64,000 nucleotides of DNA from Paramecium tetraurelia (GCF_000165425.1 NW_001799646.1:252981-316980), one strand, 5' to 3'. Shown: positions 13,457 to 26,725, counted from the first letter of the stretch. Translations and numbers: made by a program. The notes: generated by a model not told the origin, from the letters alone.

Positions 13457-14253
13457 ATGTCTTAAAATAAAAGTAAGTTCAATCACTTAGATAGTTATCT
13501 TACTTGGCGACTGTGGAGTAGGCAAAACAACAATTCTGCACAAGTAAGTTTACTGAATGACTCAAGCTTCCTAGATATGAGTTCACAACCTGAAACCACA
13601 ATTGGAGTTTAGCATCATTCCTTTTCTAGAAACAACATCAAATTTTCAATTTGGGACACGGCTGGATAAGAAAAATATAGATCAGTTGTCTCAAGGTTTA
13701 TGCTTTATAATATCAAAATGTAGTCATTATAAGAGAGCAAAAGCCGCTTTAATAATTTACGATAGCTCAAGAGAGGAAACACTATTGCATATTGACAAAT
13801 GGATTGAGGAATTAATATTTTAAGTTGGAACTAAGATAATAATGATTTTAATAGGAGTATTTGAGTGATTTTATCTAGAATAAGACAGACTTGCAAAAGG
13901 TTGATTTTAATGAATCTGTTTAAAATTTGTAAGATAAATACGAAATATCCTACTATATAACAACACATCACAAGGATCCTGAATTCAAAGACAAAATGAA
14001 TTAGGTGTTCGATCAAATTGCCATAAGTATTATTTTATACTATAATTTAGACTTGGGATTGCTTGCTCCTAATCAACAGTATTCATCAACTAAATAAATC
14101 TTTTCACAAAGGTAGGAGGGCACTCCATTTAAATCTTCCACACTTTTCAACAACTACGCATCGGGTGACTAGGAAATTATATAGATTCGTAAGGAGCAGC
14201 CTTAGGATGTCTCTGGAGGTGTTCAAAATGATAGACAATCCTGTGAGTGTTGA
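13457..14253 (+). CDS. Rab-family small GTPase with CxC end
   Basis: Five introns (22-28 nt) are removed, giving 225 residues. Motifs: P-loop GDCGVGKTT, switch-I Thr in PETTIGV, switch-II WDTAGQEKYRS with the catalytic Gln, and NKTD. The last guanine motif (SAK) is not visible; THHKD stands at about that place. The protein ends SCEC, a prenylation-type CxC. It should cycle on membranes in vesicle traffic; the exact Rab class is not clear. Intron 3 starts GTTTAT rather than GTA. The gene is tail-to-tail with the MG-protein gene at 14344. Confidence 0.88.
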
Positions 14254-14343
14254 GTATTTGTTATAAGAATGAATTGATTGTTATATTATTAATTTTGAAT
14301 GAGAATTTACTAAAATATAGTATATTTAAATTAATTGATAGAA

Positions 14344-15199
14344 TCAAGAAGTATAGTTTTTCTTATTTATATAGAGATGATAAAGTTGTAGTTATTATCC
14401 TAGTGATTTTGAAGCAATTTACCGTTCCCAATTAATACTCTCAAGTTGACTTGATTGATTTTACAAAAAGCCGGTTCTGATTTAACTGTAGAATTATTCT
14501 AGGACTTCCTATTGAGCCTTGATGTCAATTTCAATAAGATCTGGTGACTTTTACTGGTTACAAATTAGTTGAGCGCATTATTTTAATAAAGCGATAAATC
14601 CATAAAATGGCCCAATCAGATCTATCTTTTCTACAAAAGGCTATTAAATTTTAAACATCGTTTGGATGTAAATGCTTCTCCAATTGAAATAATTATCTTT
14701 CCACCAGTATTCCTATTTCCGCACCAATGTATTAACTGCTAGTAGCACTTCGATGGAGACCTAAAGTAATGATTGTAGATTTTACTTGAACCAATTGAGC
14801 TTGGTAATAATGAAAAAGTTCGACTGCATTCTCATTAAAACTAGTTGATAGTTCTTGAGCCCCCATTGAAACTTCTATGAGTTGCTTAAGCAAATAAATT
14901 AATTAGATGGCTGCATCAGTTTCTGGATTAAAGTTCCTAATCAAGATGGCTGTTTTGTTGTTTAAGATGGTTTTAACTTCATTTATAGCAACCCAAGTTT
15001 TGCCCTCATTAACTACTCTATTTTTGTTGATGTGCTTCGATAGAAATGCTGATAAATCTGGGAAATTCAATTTCTCTAAACTAATCTAATCAAAGAAGTG
15101 CATCAATTCCCTAATAGTAGTGAACTAAGAAATGACTTCAACTTGGTTTATTTATTTGACAGTATTGCATGTATTTTTTTAAGAATTACAAGTTCCCAT
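14344..15199 (-). CDS. MG-starting protein of about 280 residues, unknown
   Basis: Begins MGTCNSQKNT, again fitting N-myristoylation plus a nearby Cys. The body is mostly alpha-helical and includes TTIRELMHFFDQ, NFPDLSAFLSKHI, AQELSTSFNENAVEL and GPFYGFIALLKQ. No known domain is recognised. The two halves lie in different frames, so an intron or indel must lie around 14630-14665. A 16-nt intron would restore the frame but is shorter than those seen elsewhere; a 31-nt one ending AAAAG is an alternative. It lies just downstream of the ULK-like kinase on the same strand (87 bp). Confidence 0.7.
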
Positions 15200-15285
15200 T
15201 TTAATAAAATAATTAATCGAGAATATTCACAATTTCTATAATTTGAGTATATTAAAAATTGTTAGAAAAATAGAAATAGGAAAAA

Positions 15286-16969
15286 TCACGGTATTTGATT
15301 GTGTGCCCATTTTCTAGCAAATAAAAAAGGGTCATTTTGATGTTTCACATTTTCTTGTAGAATGTCAATCAAAGTTTCAAAGTCTGGGTTTTATTCCTTT
15401 AAAACCACTTAACTCAACAAACTAACCAAATACATACTCAACAACTTACCCTAATCTTCCAACAAAGAGTTGAAGAAGATTTAAAATGTGTTATCCAAGG
15501 TAAAATTGAGAGTGTGCTCTATCTTCTAATAGTAAACGCTTAATTAATTCATCCATTGAGACAATTAGTCTTTTATTGTCTACGGTGCAAATGAATAAAA
15601 CGCTTTGGCTTTGATTGCCAACAGTTTTCTAAATAGAAAATTGCATTATTGTTTCTGTTCAGTAGAACAATCCATAGTTTTGATTAAATTTTCCAAAAAT
15701 AGACAAAAATAATATGTTGGTAAAACTATTGCTGGCAATTGAGTTAGCTACATTTTCAATCTCATTGTTTTTGGTCTGTTGCTATTATTTGCAGTAGAAA
15801 AGGAGCATTCAGTTGATTATTAACCTAAGACTTCACGATTCTTTTTAGTTGAAGTTTGAGAAAATACTTTAGGCTGATCTTCCATTGTGTTGAAATCAGA
15901 CACAGAATTCATCTTGGTTTGGACATCTTTGTATTTATTTAAACTCAAGAATTTTAAAGAATCAAACGTTTATGCTTTGGTGTGAGTTTAAACCTTTTTT
16001 TGGTACTTTTATCTGTTGCTTTCAAGAGTGTTTACTTATTTTGGGGTTGATAGTGGAGAACTCAGATTGGATTGTACACCAAAGGATGGTACTTTGATAA
16101 ATTGCTATTGAATTCTTGGAGATACAGTTTCTGCTTTATCTTACATTATATAGTTTAGAATCTAGTTGATATTCTCTCGATTATTGGGTTCTGTTTATAA
16201 CATAGCAAACAGCAATTATTTAATTATGCTTTGGTATTAGAGATCTACTTTCTGTGATTTTTTTAGTATGTCATTGTGGAGAACCTTGATATCAGATTTG
16301 TAAGGGGGAATGCAATTAAAGATGAGTTCATAGGTCATGATGCCGAGTGCCCATATGTCACTCTTTTCAGAATATTGGTTATTTAGTAGAATTTCAGGAG
16401 CCATGTAGAGTGGAGTGCCAACGTTGAATCTTTTGATTATGCTTTCTATTTGATCTTCGATGAGTGCAAATCCAAAGTCAGCTAGTTTGTACACATTCTC
16501 GTGGATTAGTATGTTGGCAGGCTTCAGATCTCTGTGGATGATTTCTAAGGTAAAATTCTTCGTTATTACTTTTATTGTGCAGAGCTTGTATTCCCAACGA
16601 GATTTGTTTTAGGATTTAGAAGACTTTGGAGATTGGCAATTCATTTTATTTCATCTGAAGTTCCAGGGTTCCTCCATTGCAAAACTCAGTTACTATATAT
16701 GTATTATTGGCACTTTGACTAACTTCAAACACTTTCATTAAATGAGGGTGGTCAATTCTGAGCAGGATGGAGATTTCATTTTTTAGTAAAGATTTTTAGA
16801 TTGGAGAGGTGTATGTCTAAGAACTAATAACTTTGATTGCCACTATTTATTTGTTTTTTAAATTTTCTCCCAAATACACTTTGGAGGAATATCCAGATCC
16901 TATTTCTTTATTTAAATCAAAAGCGTAATCACCTATTTGTTTTATTTTGGTTTCACTCTTGCTATTCAT
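15286..16969 (-). CDS. ATG1/ULK-like serine/threonine kinase
   Basis: One 25-nt intron is removed, giving 552 residues. The kinase domain occupies residues about 15-275: IGSGYSSKVYLG, VAIKVIS, the catalytic loop HRDLKPANIL, LADFGFALIE and the activation segment GTPLYMAPEIL. HRDLKPAN together with GTPLYMAPE and an N-terminal catalytic domain is typical of the ULK/ATG1/Fused group, which controls autophagy initiation or ciliary signalling. The middle is Ser/Gln-rich. The C-terminal 150 residues are helical and ordered, resembling the place of the ULK EAT/MIT region, but sequence similarity there is not evident. Confidence 0.85.
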
Positions 16970-17235
16970 TTTATAATCGAAGTTTACCGACTAAGATTTA
17001 TAAATTATATTAATAAAGGAATATTAATATAAGAAAAGTGAGTATTGTAGAAAAGTGCATAGATTACAATCCTAGAATCTCAACCAATTGATGGCCCATT
17101 GAAAAGGAGACTAGTTCTACCTTCAATATGTGAGAGTTAGTCTGTAGGCTCAAAATTATTTATTGCAATTGGGAATAATCTGAATGAGTTATTATTATTC
17201 GACAAAAAAACAAACATAAATAAATATATAATTTT

Positions 17236-18924
17236 ATGGGTTCGTGCAGTGGTTAACCTAAGAGAACAACTCATTAAAAAACAGAGAGTCTGACTACTTT
17301 TCATAAGACTTAGGAGGTTTCAACAATAAAATCAAACAAAAGTTTTAAGAAATAGAGAACAGACTTTAAGGTTGCTCCAAGTATATTTGTGTCCTAGAAG
17401 AATGGGGATATATCCTAATATTATGAGATAGAATCCACTTTAGGCGAAGGTAAGAAGATTGTTGATCTAAAGGAACTTTTGGGCGAGTGAGTTTGGTTAA
17501 GCAGAAATCAACCAAAATTCTCAGGGCGATGAAATAGATTGCTAAGGACAGGATCTTAGCCAGTCAAAGAGAAAAGATGATTCAAGAAGTAAATATATTG
17601 AAAGGTCTTGATCATCCAAACATTGTGAATATTTATGAGCTTTATCAAGATGAACGCTATTATTACTTGATAACTGAGTAAATAGAGATGATTAATCAAG
17701 ATATTTGAGTGGAGGAGAGTTGTTCGATCGGATCTAATAACGGAGCAATTTAAATGAGAGCATGGCTGCTAATTATATGAAATAAATATTAAGTGCCGTG
17801 AATTATTGTCATTAGAGTAACATAGTTCATAGGTAATAAGTAAATAACGATTAGGGATTTAAAACCAGAAAACATATTATTTGCTTAAAGAGGATCTGAA
17901 CAAACCCTTAAAATCATTGATTTTGGCACTGCCAAGCAGGTCCTCTCGAACACCCAACTGAAGCAAAAGACTGGAACACCCTATTATATAGCTCCCGAAG
18001 TGATAGATTAAAATTACAACAACAAATGCGATCTCTGGTCATGTGGAGTAATAATGTACATTATGATGTGTGGAAAGCCTCCATTTCATGGAACCAACAT
18101 AGAGGAACTCTATCGAAATATAAAATGTGGAAATGTTGATTTTACTGGTAATTTTATAATATAAAGAAATGATTAGGTTCAGAATGGCAAGATGTTTCGT
18201 AGGATGCTAAGACTTTTATTTCTAAACTCTTAGTAGTAGATCCTGCCAAGCGAATTTCAGCAGAATAAGCATTAAAAGAACCTTGGATTGTAAGCAATAA
18301 AAGAGAGGAAAAAATCAATATAAAAAATCTAGAAAATCTTTCTTAATTTCATGTATTTTGACTAGTTTAATATAATTAAGAATAATAGCAAATTAGGCTC
18401 AGCAATTTTGCAATTGATTTCAACTCAGATAATGACTTCGAAGGAGAAGAAAGAATTGATACAAGGGTTTAGTGCCATAGACAAAAATGGTGATGGTAAA
18501 TTGAGTAAAGAAGAATTAGTTTAATGTAAACAATAAGTTCATAGAATTAGGCTATATGGATTTATATCAGGATGAAATAAAATGCAATTAAATAGTGAAC
18601 AAGATCTTCAAGTACTCTGATGTCGACTGCTCAGGAACCATAGAATATACAGGTAAAGAGAGTTAATAATAAATAGAGTTTATTGTAGCGTATTCGGAGT
18701 TGTCAAATTTAATGGCTCAGGAGAAACTTGAAAAGGCTTTTAAACTATTTGACAAGGATGGAAATGGAACCATTAGTAAATAGGAACTTCAAGAGATATT
18801 CGGTGGATTAGCCTTATAGGAAAACCAATGGGAAAATGTTTTTTCCGAATTGGATACTAATGGGGATGGGATGGTGACATTCTAAGAATTTACACAACTA
18901 TTGATGAAAGACAACAATAAATGA
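17236..18924 (+). CDS. CDPK: Calcium-dependent protein kinase (CDPK)
   Basis: Seven introns (22-29 nt) are removed, giving 504 residues. The start MGSCSGQPKR suits myristoylation and palmitoylation. The kinase domain (about 65-330) has [10 protein letters not shown], the Lys in RAMKQIAK, the HRD loop [11 protein letters not shown] (one intron falls inside the Arg codon), IDFGTAK and [10 protein letters not shown]. After the junction helix come four EF-hands: [34 protein letters not shown] and [12 protein letters not shown], each with acidic residues at positions 1, 3, 5 and 12 or close to it. It is the plant/alveolate-type kinase switched on directly by calcium, probably at the membrane. Confidence 0.96.
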
Positions 18925-18980
18925 AAAATCGGAGAATAAAAATGTTAAATTTTTTTCCTTTAATAATATTAATTATATTT

Positions 18981-20467
18981 ATGTAAGATCTTAGGTGTAC
19001 GACTGCTGATCATAACAAAAAAAAGTTTGTATCCATTACTCTTCAGAACGAGGCTGAAAAAAGACTGTTCTGCTTTCAGTGTTAAAGTGATGCTAGTGGT
19101 GCAGATTTTACAAAATCGCAAATAGTAAGCAAACTTAAACTTTGCGATTTGGATGAAGTTATGGAAGGAAATGCCTATTCTGTATACAATTGGCCAGCTG
19201 ATGATGAAGGTAACAAAGTCAAGGAATTCCTCCTTTAATATAAGGTAACTATTGAATGTAACTTTCTTTAGAGCGTCGAATAATAAAGGAAGGATGTTGA
19301 GGATTTCTTCGTTTAGATGAAAGCCAAATTGAATGAGTAAGTGGAGAATGTCAAACAACTATTGGTGGAAGCACTTAATGCAACTTAATTCATTAAGGAT
19401 GAAAAACTAAAATAGGAGGAGCCAGAGAAGAAGGATGCCAAAAAAGATGACAAAAAGGAGACTAAGAAGGATGATAAGAAGGAAACAAAGAAGGATGATA
19501 AGAAAGATACAAAAAAGGATGACAAAAAGGAAGAGAAGAAAGATCTTAAGAAAGAAGGTATTTTTGATCCCTAAATCAAATAGACGAGGAATTGGATTAA
19601 ACACCAAGCATTGAAAACCTTAAGAAAAATTATGATGCCATCTATGATCTTACTAAAATCAAGACACTAATCAAGGAAAATGCTAAGAGTGATCCAAATC
19701 TCTTGAGTGCCAAAATCAATGAATACTTAAACGATAAAAGAAGATCTGAGTAAATCATTAACATGAGAAAAGTGTTCTAAGGACTCATGTCAGGGAAAAA
19801 TGGATTCAATTAGATAGCATCCAACAAGCAGTCCTTAGAAAGTTATTGGGAATAAATTTAATCTAGCATCTAACAATGGCCTGTATTCATTTCCATTAAT
19901 CTCATATTAGTATAAATTTGGGAGACTCCAATGGAAATTCAACCCTTCTAAGGCTGATGAGTCCAAGCAAATCAAATAGTTGGCAGAAGACTATAAAGAA
20001 TGTGCTGGAGCTGGATTTCAATCTTAAATTATTTATTCTGAAGCAAGTTTTAGTGAAGGACAACATGGTTGTATAATCTTATTTAAAGAATTCGATCAAA
20101 AGAGAGCTGGAGCTAATGGGAACTTCTATGTAGGTGTTGTAGAGGAAGAGTAAAAAGACAAGTCTCCTTATGGTCATGGCTATAGAAAAGACTTGTTTAG
20201 TCAAAATGGAGCAGGATTGAATGTAAGAATTGGAACTGATTTCAATAATGTATTTAAAGTAAGACTCAATAAATAACAGTTTAGATGCCTCCAAAACTGT
20301 TGGCTGTTAAATTGGATGTCGATAACAACTACTTTGAAGTCTGCGATGGCAAACGGACAGTGGTTTATGGGTTGGATAAGGAAAGCAAATTGAAGGAGAA
20401 AAAGTGGAGAATCTATTTCTGGTGGAATTTAGCGGCTGATAGAATCTAGTTAATTCACAGTTATTGA
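18981..20467 (+). CDS. Unknown protein with Lys/Asp-rich low-complexity centre
   Basis: Four introns (26-28 nt) are removed, giving 459 residues. The N-terminal 130 residues are folded-looking and include LFCFQCQSDA. Residues about 155-195 are an almost pure run of K, D, E and T built on a KKDDKK unit. The C-terminal 200 residues are again ordered (GHGYRKDLFSQNGAGLNVRI, KKWRIYFWWN) and have the feel of a SPRY-like beta-sandwich; that is only an impression. An in-frame upstream ATG at 18942 would add a hydrophobic N-terminus. It lies just 17 bp after the CDPK stop, so 18981 is preferred but not certain. Confidence 0.75.
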
Positions 20468-20537
20468 GCCAAGTTTATTTTATTAACCAAATAATATAGT
20501 TTTAAATTTATTCAAACCGTCCAAACCTACATATTGT

Positions 20538-21801
20538 ATGTTTAAGTAATCTAAATAAGTAAGTCCATCCCTCTATCCTTAGAATCCATAGAATTCTTTC
20601 AATAAACTATTCAATGTATAAACTTCTGCAACCTAAAAACCAAAAATTGATGTTGTGTCTAGAATATCAAAACCCCTCCAGAATATATCCAATGTTCCAA
20701 CTCGTAGATAAGAGGATTAAACCAAGAAAACCTAAGCAAAATCCCCTTTAAAATAGACATTTCAAAAGAACTCTCATCGAAATAAATCATGCATATAAAA
20801 TTCGGATGAGAAACTCATTCCAAAAATGAATGAGAAGGAAAAATCTCCCCTCTAAAAAAGCATTAAGACATCTGAATTGTCATAATCTGAAAGGCCATTG
20901 ACACAATAATAATAGCCAATTGATTCAAAAAGTAATGAACCAAATTAACAAATTACAAATGTATAAAGTGACATGAAATCATAATAGAATTTAAATCAAT
21001 AAGAGGTTCCTGTTTTATAAAAATAATAATCTAAGCTTTTAATTTAATCTAATTAACCAAAATCTTTGAATAATTAATAATAATAATAAAAATTAAGTAG
21101 ACCAAAAACCGCAACACAGTCTTAATTATAATTGAAATAGACAACCCATTAAGATTAATAAGTAAAGCCTACCTAATAGCATTAATTAACAAAGACAATC
21201 CATTAAACAAAGTCATAGGAAACCTTGAATAAAAAATAAGAACAACCAATCAAAACTAGATAGCAACAAAAAATTTTAAAAGGGGAATTGAGATTCTAGG
21301 ATAAACTTTACGAATGTACAGAAGGGTGTGGAAGATCATTTAATGCGTATGCTTTAGAAAGGCATTCTAAGGTATGAGAAGAGAAATAAAATTTAATAGA
21401 TTTGCAAGAAGGTGTTTCAGCAGAAGAGAAAGGTGTTCAATTCTTCGAAGTAGAGAGTGATAGATGTGGAGAATAATGGACAAGGGAGAGGAATTCCAGT
21501 GAAGAGGCAATTGCAAATGCAGACAACAAAAGAAGAGTAGAAGTAAGGGGAGGTGAAAAATGAGAAACCGAATTGGAAGGCTCAGAGTGAAGCCTTAAGA
21601 GCGATAATTAGATAGGCTAAGGGGCGGAAATTGGGGGAGGAGGTATCGTTTAGTGAGGGTGGGGAGAGTGTTGAGGGTTTGGTGTAAGACAGGATTTGCA
21701 GCAGGAAGTTTAGTGTGGAGACGGTTAGGCAACAAGGAGTATTTTGGGAGAGAAAAGCACAAGAGTGTGGAAAGAGTGGGATGTAAAAGAAAAAGAAATG
21801 A
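20538..21801 (+). CDS. C2HC-type zinc-finger protein
   Basis: With one 28-nt intron at 21373-21400 removed, the frame encodes about 411 residues. The first 260 are Lys/Gln/Asn-rich and disordered. A zinc finger of the ZC2HC type follows: YECTEGCGRSFNAYALERH, then ICKK across the intron junction, giving Cys, Cys, His and Cys ligands. A second, weaker copy (RICSRKFSVETV...ECGK) occurs near the end. ZC2HC proteins are often tied to cilia or RNA, but no role can be fixed here. An additional 24-nt GTAAGT...TTAG segment near 20562 could be an intron in frame. Local base composition shifts from A-rich to G-rich across the gene. Confidence 0.8.
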
Positions 21802-21871
21802 TTATTTTAATTTTTAACAACTTATGAGAGGGAAGATTACTTAATAAAATAACATTTCATTTGAGATAAAA

Positions 21872-23794
21872 ATGCGTTATCCGATGACCAACAAGCACTC
21901 GTCTCCATCGGGATCGCCAAGGAAGAGGTTGTTTTCAGCGAAGAGAGTGGGAAGTAAGGAACAACAATAACAGAAATGCAAAGTTACTGCTTCTATAAAA
22001 ACTGGATCATCGATAGAAACATTAAAGGAAGTGTTATTGAAACAGACACAACTGAGTAATAAGCATGCGAACAACTTGAATTATTTTGTGCAGAATAACA
22101 AGAGAGAGAGTTAGAATAAATTGGATACGAAGACGAGTGATTCCACAGAGAGAGTAAATATACGACAAGGCACATTGTCTAAGGAAAAAACAACAATTTC
22201 TGAATTGACAACAAAAAAAACTAGTATAACCAGAAGTGAGTTTGAATGGAATAAATGTTAATTGCCCCTTACTCCCCAGGTTTGTTTGGCTAAGTACGGT
22301 TACGCATTGACGGAATTTGAAAAGACCGAGATTCTGACATTTAAGAGAGTATGATTTGTTATGTATGATTAGATTTATTGTATAGGAATAAATGCCAAGA
22401 AAATATCATAAACATAAAATAATTTCAATGACGGATTCGACAACTCCCAAGGAGAATACCTCTATGCATTGCATGATCACATTGGTTATAGATATGAATT
22501 GTTGGAACATGTAGGATCTGGCAGTTTTGGACAAGCATTCAAAGTCTTTGATCACAAGAGACAACAAGTCCTCTGTTTGAAAGTCATCAGAAACCAGAAG
22601 AAGTTCTAGAATCAAGCTTTGGTTGAGTTGAACATCCTCTCCTTCATCCGAGACAAGGATGAGGAGAACATCACAAACATAGTCAAAATCAAAGACTTTG
22701 TGATCTTCAGAAATCACGTGGTAACAACGATTAATCTATATATTCATAGTGCATAATATGTGAACTCTTGTCACTGAATTTGTACGAACTCATTAAGAAT
22801 AACAACTACCAAGGCTTATCATTAGAACTCATCCGTAGATTTGCCATTCAAATACTCAACGCCCTCAACTTTCTGTACAAACATAAGATTATCCATTGCG
22901 ATCTCAAACCAGAGAACATCCTCTTAAAGTAACCCAACAAGAGTGGCATCAAGATAATTGATTTCGGCAGCAGTTGCTTTGAAAATGAAAGAATCTATAG
23001 TTACATCTAATCCAGATATTACAGAGCTCCAGAAGTCATTTTTGGCATTCCATATGACATGGGTATAGACATGTGGAGCTTTGGGTGTATAATGGCTGAG
23101 TTGTACATAGGTTATCCTATTTTTCCTGGTGAGAATGAACAAGAACAAATTGCTTATATTATGGAAGTCAAGGGAGTCCCAGATCAATCCTTGATTGAGG
23201 TATAATTACATCCACATTATTCCATAGAAAGCTACCAGGAAGAAACACTTTTTCACTTCCAGTACACCTTATCAGCCATTGCCTTATAAGAGTAAGAGAG
23301 GTAAAGTAAGAGTTCCCAAATCAAAAGACCTATAATAAGTCATGAAATGTCAGGATAAATTGTTCATTGACTTTCTGGATAATTGTTTCAATTGGGATCC
23401 TCAGTAAAGAATGAAACCCATAGATGCTTTGATGCATTAATGGATTCTGGAGGGATTACCCAAAGAGATACGATCACAACACATCAAATATTTAGAATCC
23501 GAACAGATGACTTAAAAGGTGTTCTTTAAAAATAATGAAACTATTCGCCATCATCACATCTCTGAACCTGAAATGGAAAAAAAGAAATCCAGCAGTAGTT
23601 ATAGTTAGAAGAAGTCGAAGGACAAAGATATAACTCTCACTCTCTATGGAAATCTTAATAATGACACTACTCCACAAAACAAGCGCATTCTATCATAATC
23701 ATTTCATACGTCCAAAAATGGAAGTAATTAAAAGTATTAACAGTATTTTCCTGGAACAACAAAAAATTAACCCTTAAAATACAAGTTTTATTGA
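21872..23794 (+). CDS. DYRK: DYRK-family dual-specificity kinase
   Basis: Three introns (24, 29, 28 nt) are removed, giving 613 residues. A 205-residue basic N-terminus precedes the catalytic domain. Motifs: [21 protein letters not shown], the DYRK/CMGC loop [11 protein letters not shown] (Cys instead of Arg in HRD), [10 protein letters not shown] and the activation loop [12 protein letters not shown] with the Tyr pair that DYRKs autophosphorylate. The CMGC insert and KRMKP-like end ([16 protein letters not shown]) are present. The tail is Ser/Lys/Asn-rich. It should be active and phosphorylate Ser/Thr of substrates after self-activation on Tyr. Confidence 0.95.
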
Positions 23795-23867
23795 ATTTAA
23801 ATATATATATATATCTATTTTACACTAAAAATAATAATCAAAGTTGTGATTAGTATTATTAATTTTA

Positions 23868-26606
23868 ATGATAATTAAATATGGTTTTACTTCAACAGGT
23901 AGAAAGATAGCCAAAATACTTAGAGATGTCGATAAAGATTATTCCAAAGTGTATAAAGCTCAACTCGAGAAAATGAAGATTAGGAATCTGTCTAAAAAGT
24001 ACATCAATATACAGGATTCATCATAAAAGATTTAGCATTTGACTAAACCTTATAATCTCAACAAATATATCAAATAGCAATACAAGAAGACCATAGATAA
24101 AGTGATTGATAAGGAAGTTGGTAGAATGGATAGACAAGAAGTGGAGGACAAAAAATTGAAATGGGTGGAAAATGCATATATGACAGAGGAAGTGAAAAAA
24201 TTTGAAAAATTGTTATTCCAAAAAAATGAACGTCTCAGACTCATTAAATAAGAAGATAATCGAGTTCATAATCATCTGCCTCCATAATATTTGCAAGAGC
24301 AAGGTGAAACTGAATATTTGCAATTGAATTCCCAACATCAATAATATAAGTCCACATTACATCAATTGCACAATTAAAGAATTACAGAAATGAGAGAAAA
24401 TGTTAGGAATCCATACGGGTTTTTAATCAAAAGCCAATTATTAGTTTAGTATCCAAACCTAAAGTAAACAATAGAATCTCATCTACCAAAACTAGAGAAT
24501 AACTAAGTAGATGAATTTGTAGACGAACTCAAATCTCAAGTTGATTCCAGCACCAGTCTCATTGATTGGGATGCTGTTAAGTAGTTTTATGTAGGAATGT
24601 AGCAATAGAGAGACAATTCATTGATTACTTTTTCGCAACATTAATCTAGTGTAAATGTGATTCATAATTACTAAAATTATTTGATGGATAAATTCTACAA
24701 TAATTCACTCTAAATGAGAACAAGGGGATAGATTTAGTTTGCAGATCTAACTGAAGAAGAATGTGTCAGATATATTAAATATGACATAAGCACACCTGAA
24801 ATCTTAATGAGATTGATCTCTACAATGGATTAAATTCCTGATCAATTTACTCCCAAAATCGCATCCTCAATCTTACAAAAACTAGTGGTTGTCAAAAAAG
24901 ATCAGCTAGCTCTGTTATCAGATGATAGATACAGAGCCTTGTTGAATTACATTGCTAGATCTGAGTACGATGATCAAACCTTGGCATAAACCATCTTAGC
25001 ATTGAGTCTCTTACAACCCAAATCAATACAAACTGTCTATGACAAACTATCGTATCACTTGTATGATAATTTAGCAACTCAGCTGATTCCAAGAATTAAA
25101 TAACTATCCAACTCTTAATTTTCAATGATTGTAAGGAATTTTCATTCATTGCCATTGTCAAAAAATCTATAACTCTAAAACCTTCTAGTTTAGGATATCA
25201 TATAGAATAGAATCAATAATAATTTAAGTGTCTATGAGGCTGAGTCCTTCATATCATTTTTATCAAGACCTTTAATAAATGATTAAAGTCTTAGTATTGT
25301 TGTGTATAATTTAACCCAGTCTCTATTGTGTCAACCTAATTCAATCTTAGAAATCGATAGAGATACTTTAATGATCTTGTCTTCTACTCTTTTAAAATTA
25401 GAGGATAATAAATAGATTTCATCATTATTAAAGAGCAATTCCAAAATTCTGTAATCAGCAATAGAGTCTTGTGAATGCAGACATCTGGCTTAATTCTCGT
25501 TGCTTTTATCCAAGTTAGATGTTCATCGATCTCATGATTTGGTTTAATAAACTAAAAAGAGATTTGTTGAGATCCTAACCTACAGGAATAAGGAGTAAGA
25601 TGAATTTGATATTGCCATGACTATATCATCTTTGAGTCAAATAGATATCAAGATGATGTATCCCATTAGAAGAGTAAACGAAGTGATATTGCTCCAAACT
25701 GTATTTCATAGATACCCTTATAGTTACAAATCAGCCAACCATGTTCCCTATCAAAAATTAACGAGTCTTTTGAAATCATATGATAAAATGTTCTCAGAGA
25801 AAAGCCTGATCATCCTCTTTCACAGTCTAATAACCGTCGGTCATATCCATAAGGATGCCTTCCTATAATCACTTCAACAAGTCCAAGATACTCAGTACTT
25901 GTTCCCCCTATTAATCCAATTAAACACTTTGGATCACAACCTCGATCAAGTTGCTTCCAAATTTAATCAGCAAACCAATCCATCCATTCAAGGAGTTCTA
26001 TTCTATTTACAAGCCATGTTCTATTTTAATAAACTACAAGTTTCAGATTTGGAAAAGGTTGATCCAACACAAATTTAAGAATTGGACCAGACCAGTAAAT
26101 GCTTCTTGATGATGCTTGTCACTTCACTTCCAAAGTGTGAAATCGGATAATAGCTATACAATGAACTAATCCTTGCTTTAGATCCATAATACATTGAACA
26201 AAAATACTTGCTTCTAATGTCTAAAATTCAGTGCAACTATTAATAAGGGGAATTACAATTGTTACTAAATCAAATGAGATAATAGGCTACTCAAAGAAAT
26301 AGTGAAATTGGCATTGAAAAGTATCTGCCCCAATAAGTTATCCAATAAGTTGCCGACTTATTTACTAAACAAGGTTATTAAGTGCAGAAGAATGTGTTGT
26401 TTCCCTTATTCTAATCCGATTTATTGATTGATAATAAGATAGCATTCTAGTTCATTTCTGTAAATGAAATGATTGATTGTGGAGGCCAATTCTAATTTAC
26501 AGGAATTTAAAAGCTATTAAGAAGAAGAAGCAACGTAAATTACATCATTTACGAGGAATTCATCAGAAGTCAAGATCAATTTTAGTATCTAAAATAATTT
26601 TTATGA
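23868..26606 (+). CDS. Large helical-repeat protein with RAP-like C-terminus
   Basis: A single uninterrupted exon encodes 912 residues. The start MIIKYGFTSTGRKIAKIL is basic and could be a mitochondrial signal. The middle is a long series of helical units (for example LISTMDQIPDQFTPKIASSI, TLAQTILALSLLQPKSIQ), like FASTK or octatricopeptide proteins. The last 80 residues (KNVLFPLFQSDLLIDNKIAF ... LRRRSNVNYIIYEEFIRS) match the outline of a RAP domain, which occurs in organellar RNA-binding proteins, many in alveolates. A role in mitochondrial RNA processing or ribosome biogenesis is inferred. Lack of introns in such a long gene is unusual in this window. Confidence 0.75.
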
Positions 26607-26725
26607 TCAATTATAAATTGTGTGTTATTTAGGTTAAAATTACATAGTAAATTGCATTTTTTATTCAAATGAATTTCAATTCAAATTTAAACTACCCATT
26701 ATTTTGATTAAAATTATATATAATT

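Noticed and set aside
14630-14665. A 16-nt intron in the MG-protein gene
   Set aside because: It restores the frame, but in other genes where 16 nt first seemed right a 22-29 nt alternative was found, so the length is not accepted as real.
17050-17230. Possible small RNA upstream of the CDPK (gattacaatcctagaatctc region)
   Set aside because: No clear stem structure, C/D or H/ACA boxes in the right arrangement; it is equally well explained as promoter DNA.
18942-18980. Hydrophobic N-terminal extension (signal-like) of the Lys/Asp-rich protein
   Set aside because: It would start 17 bp after the CDPK stop codon and is probably 5' UTR.
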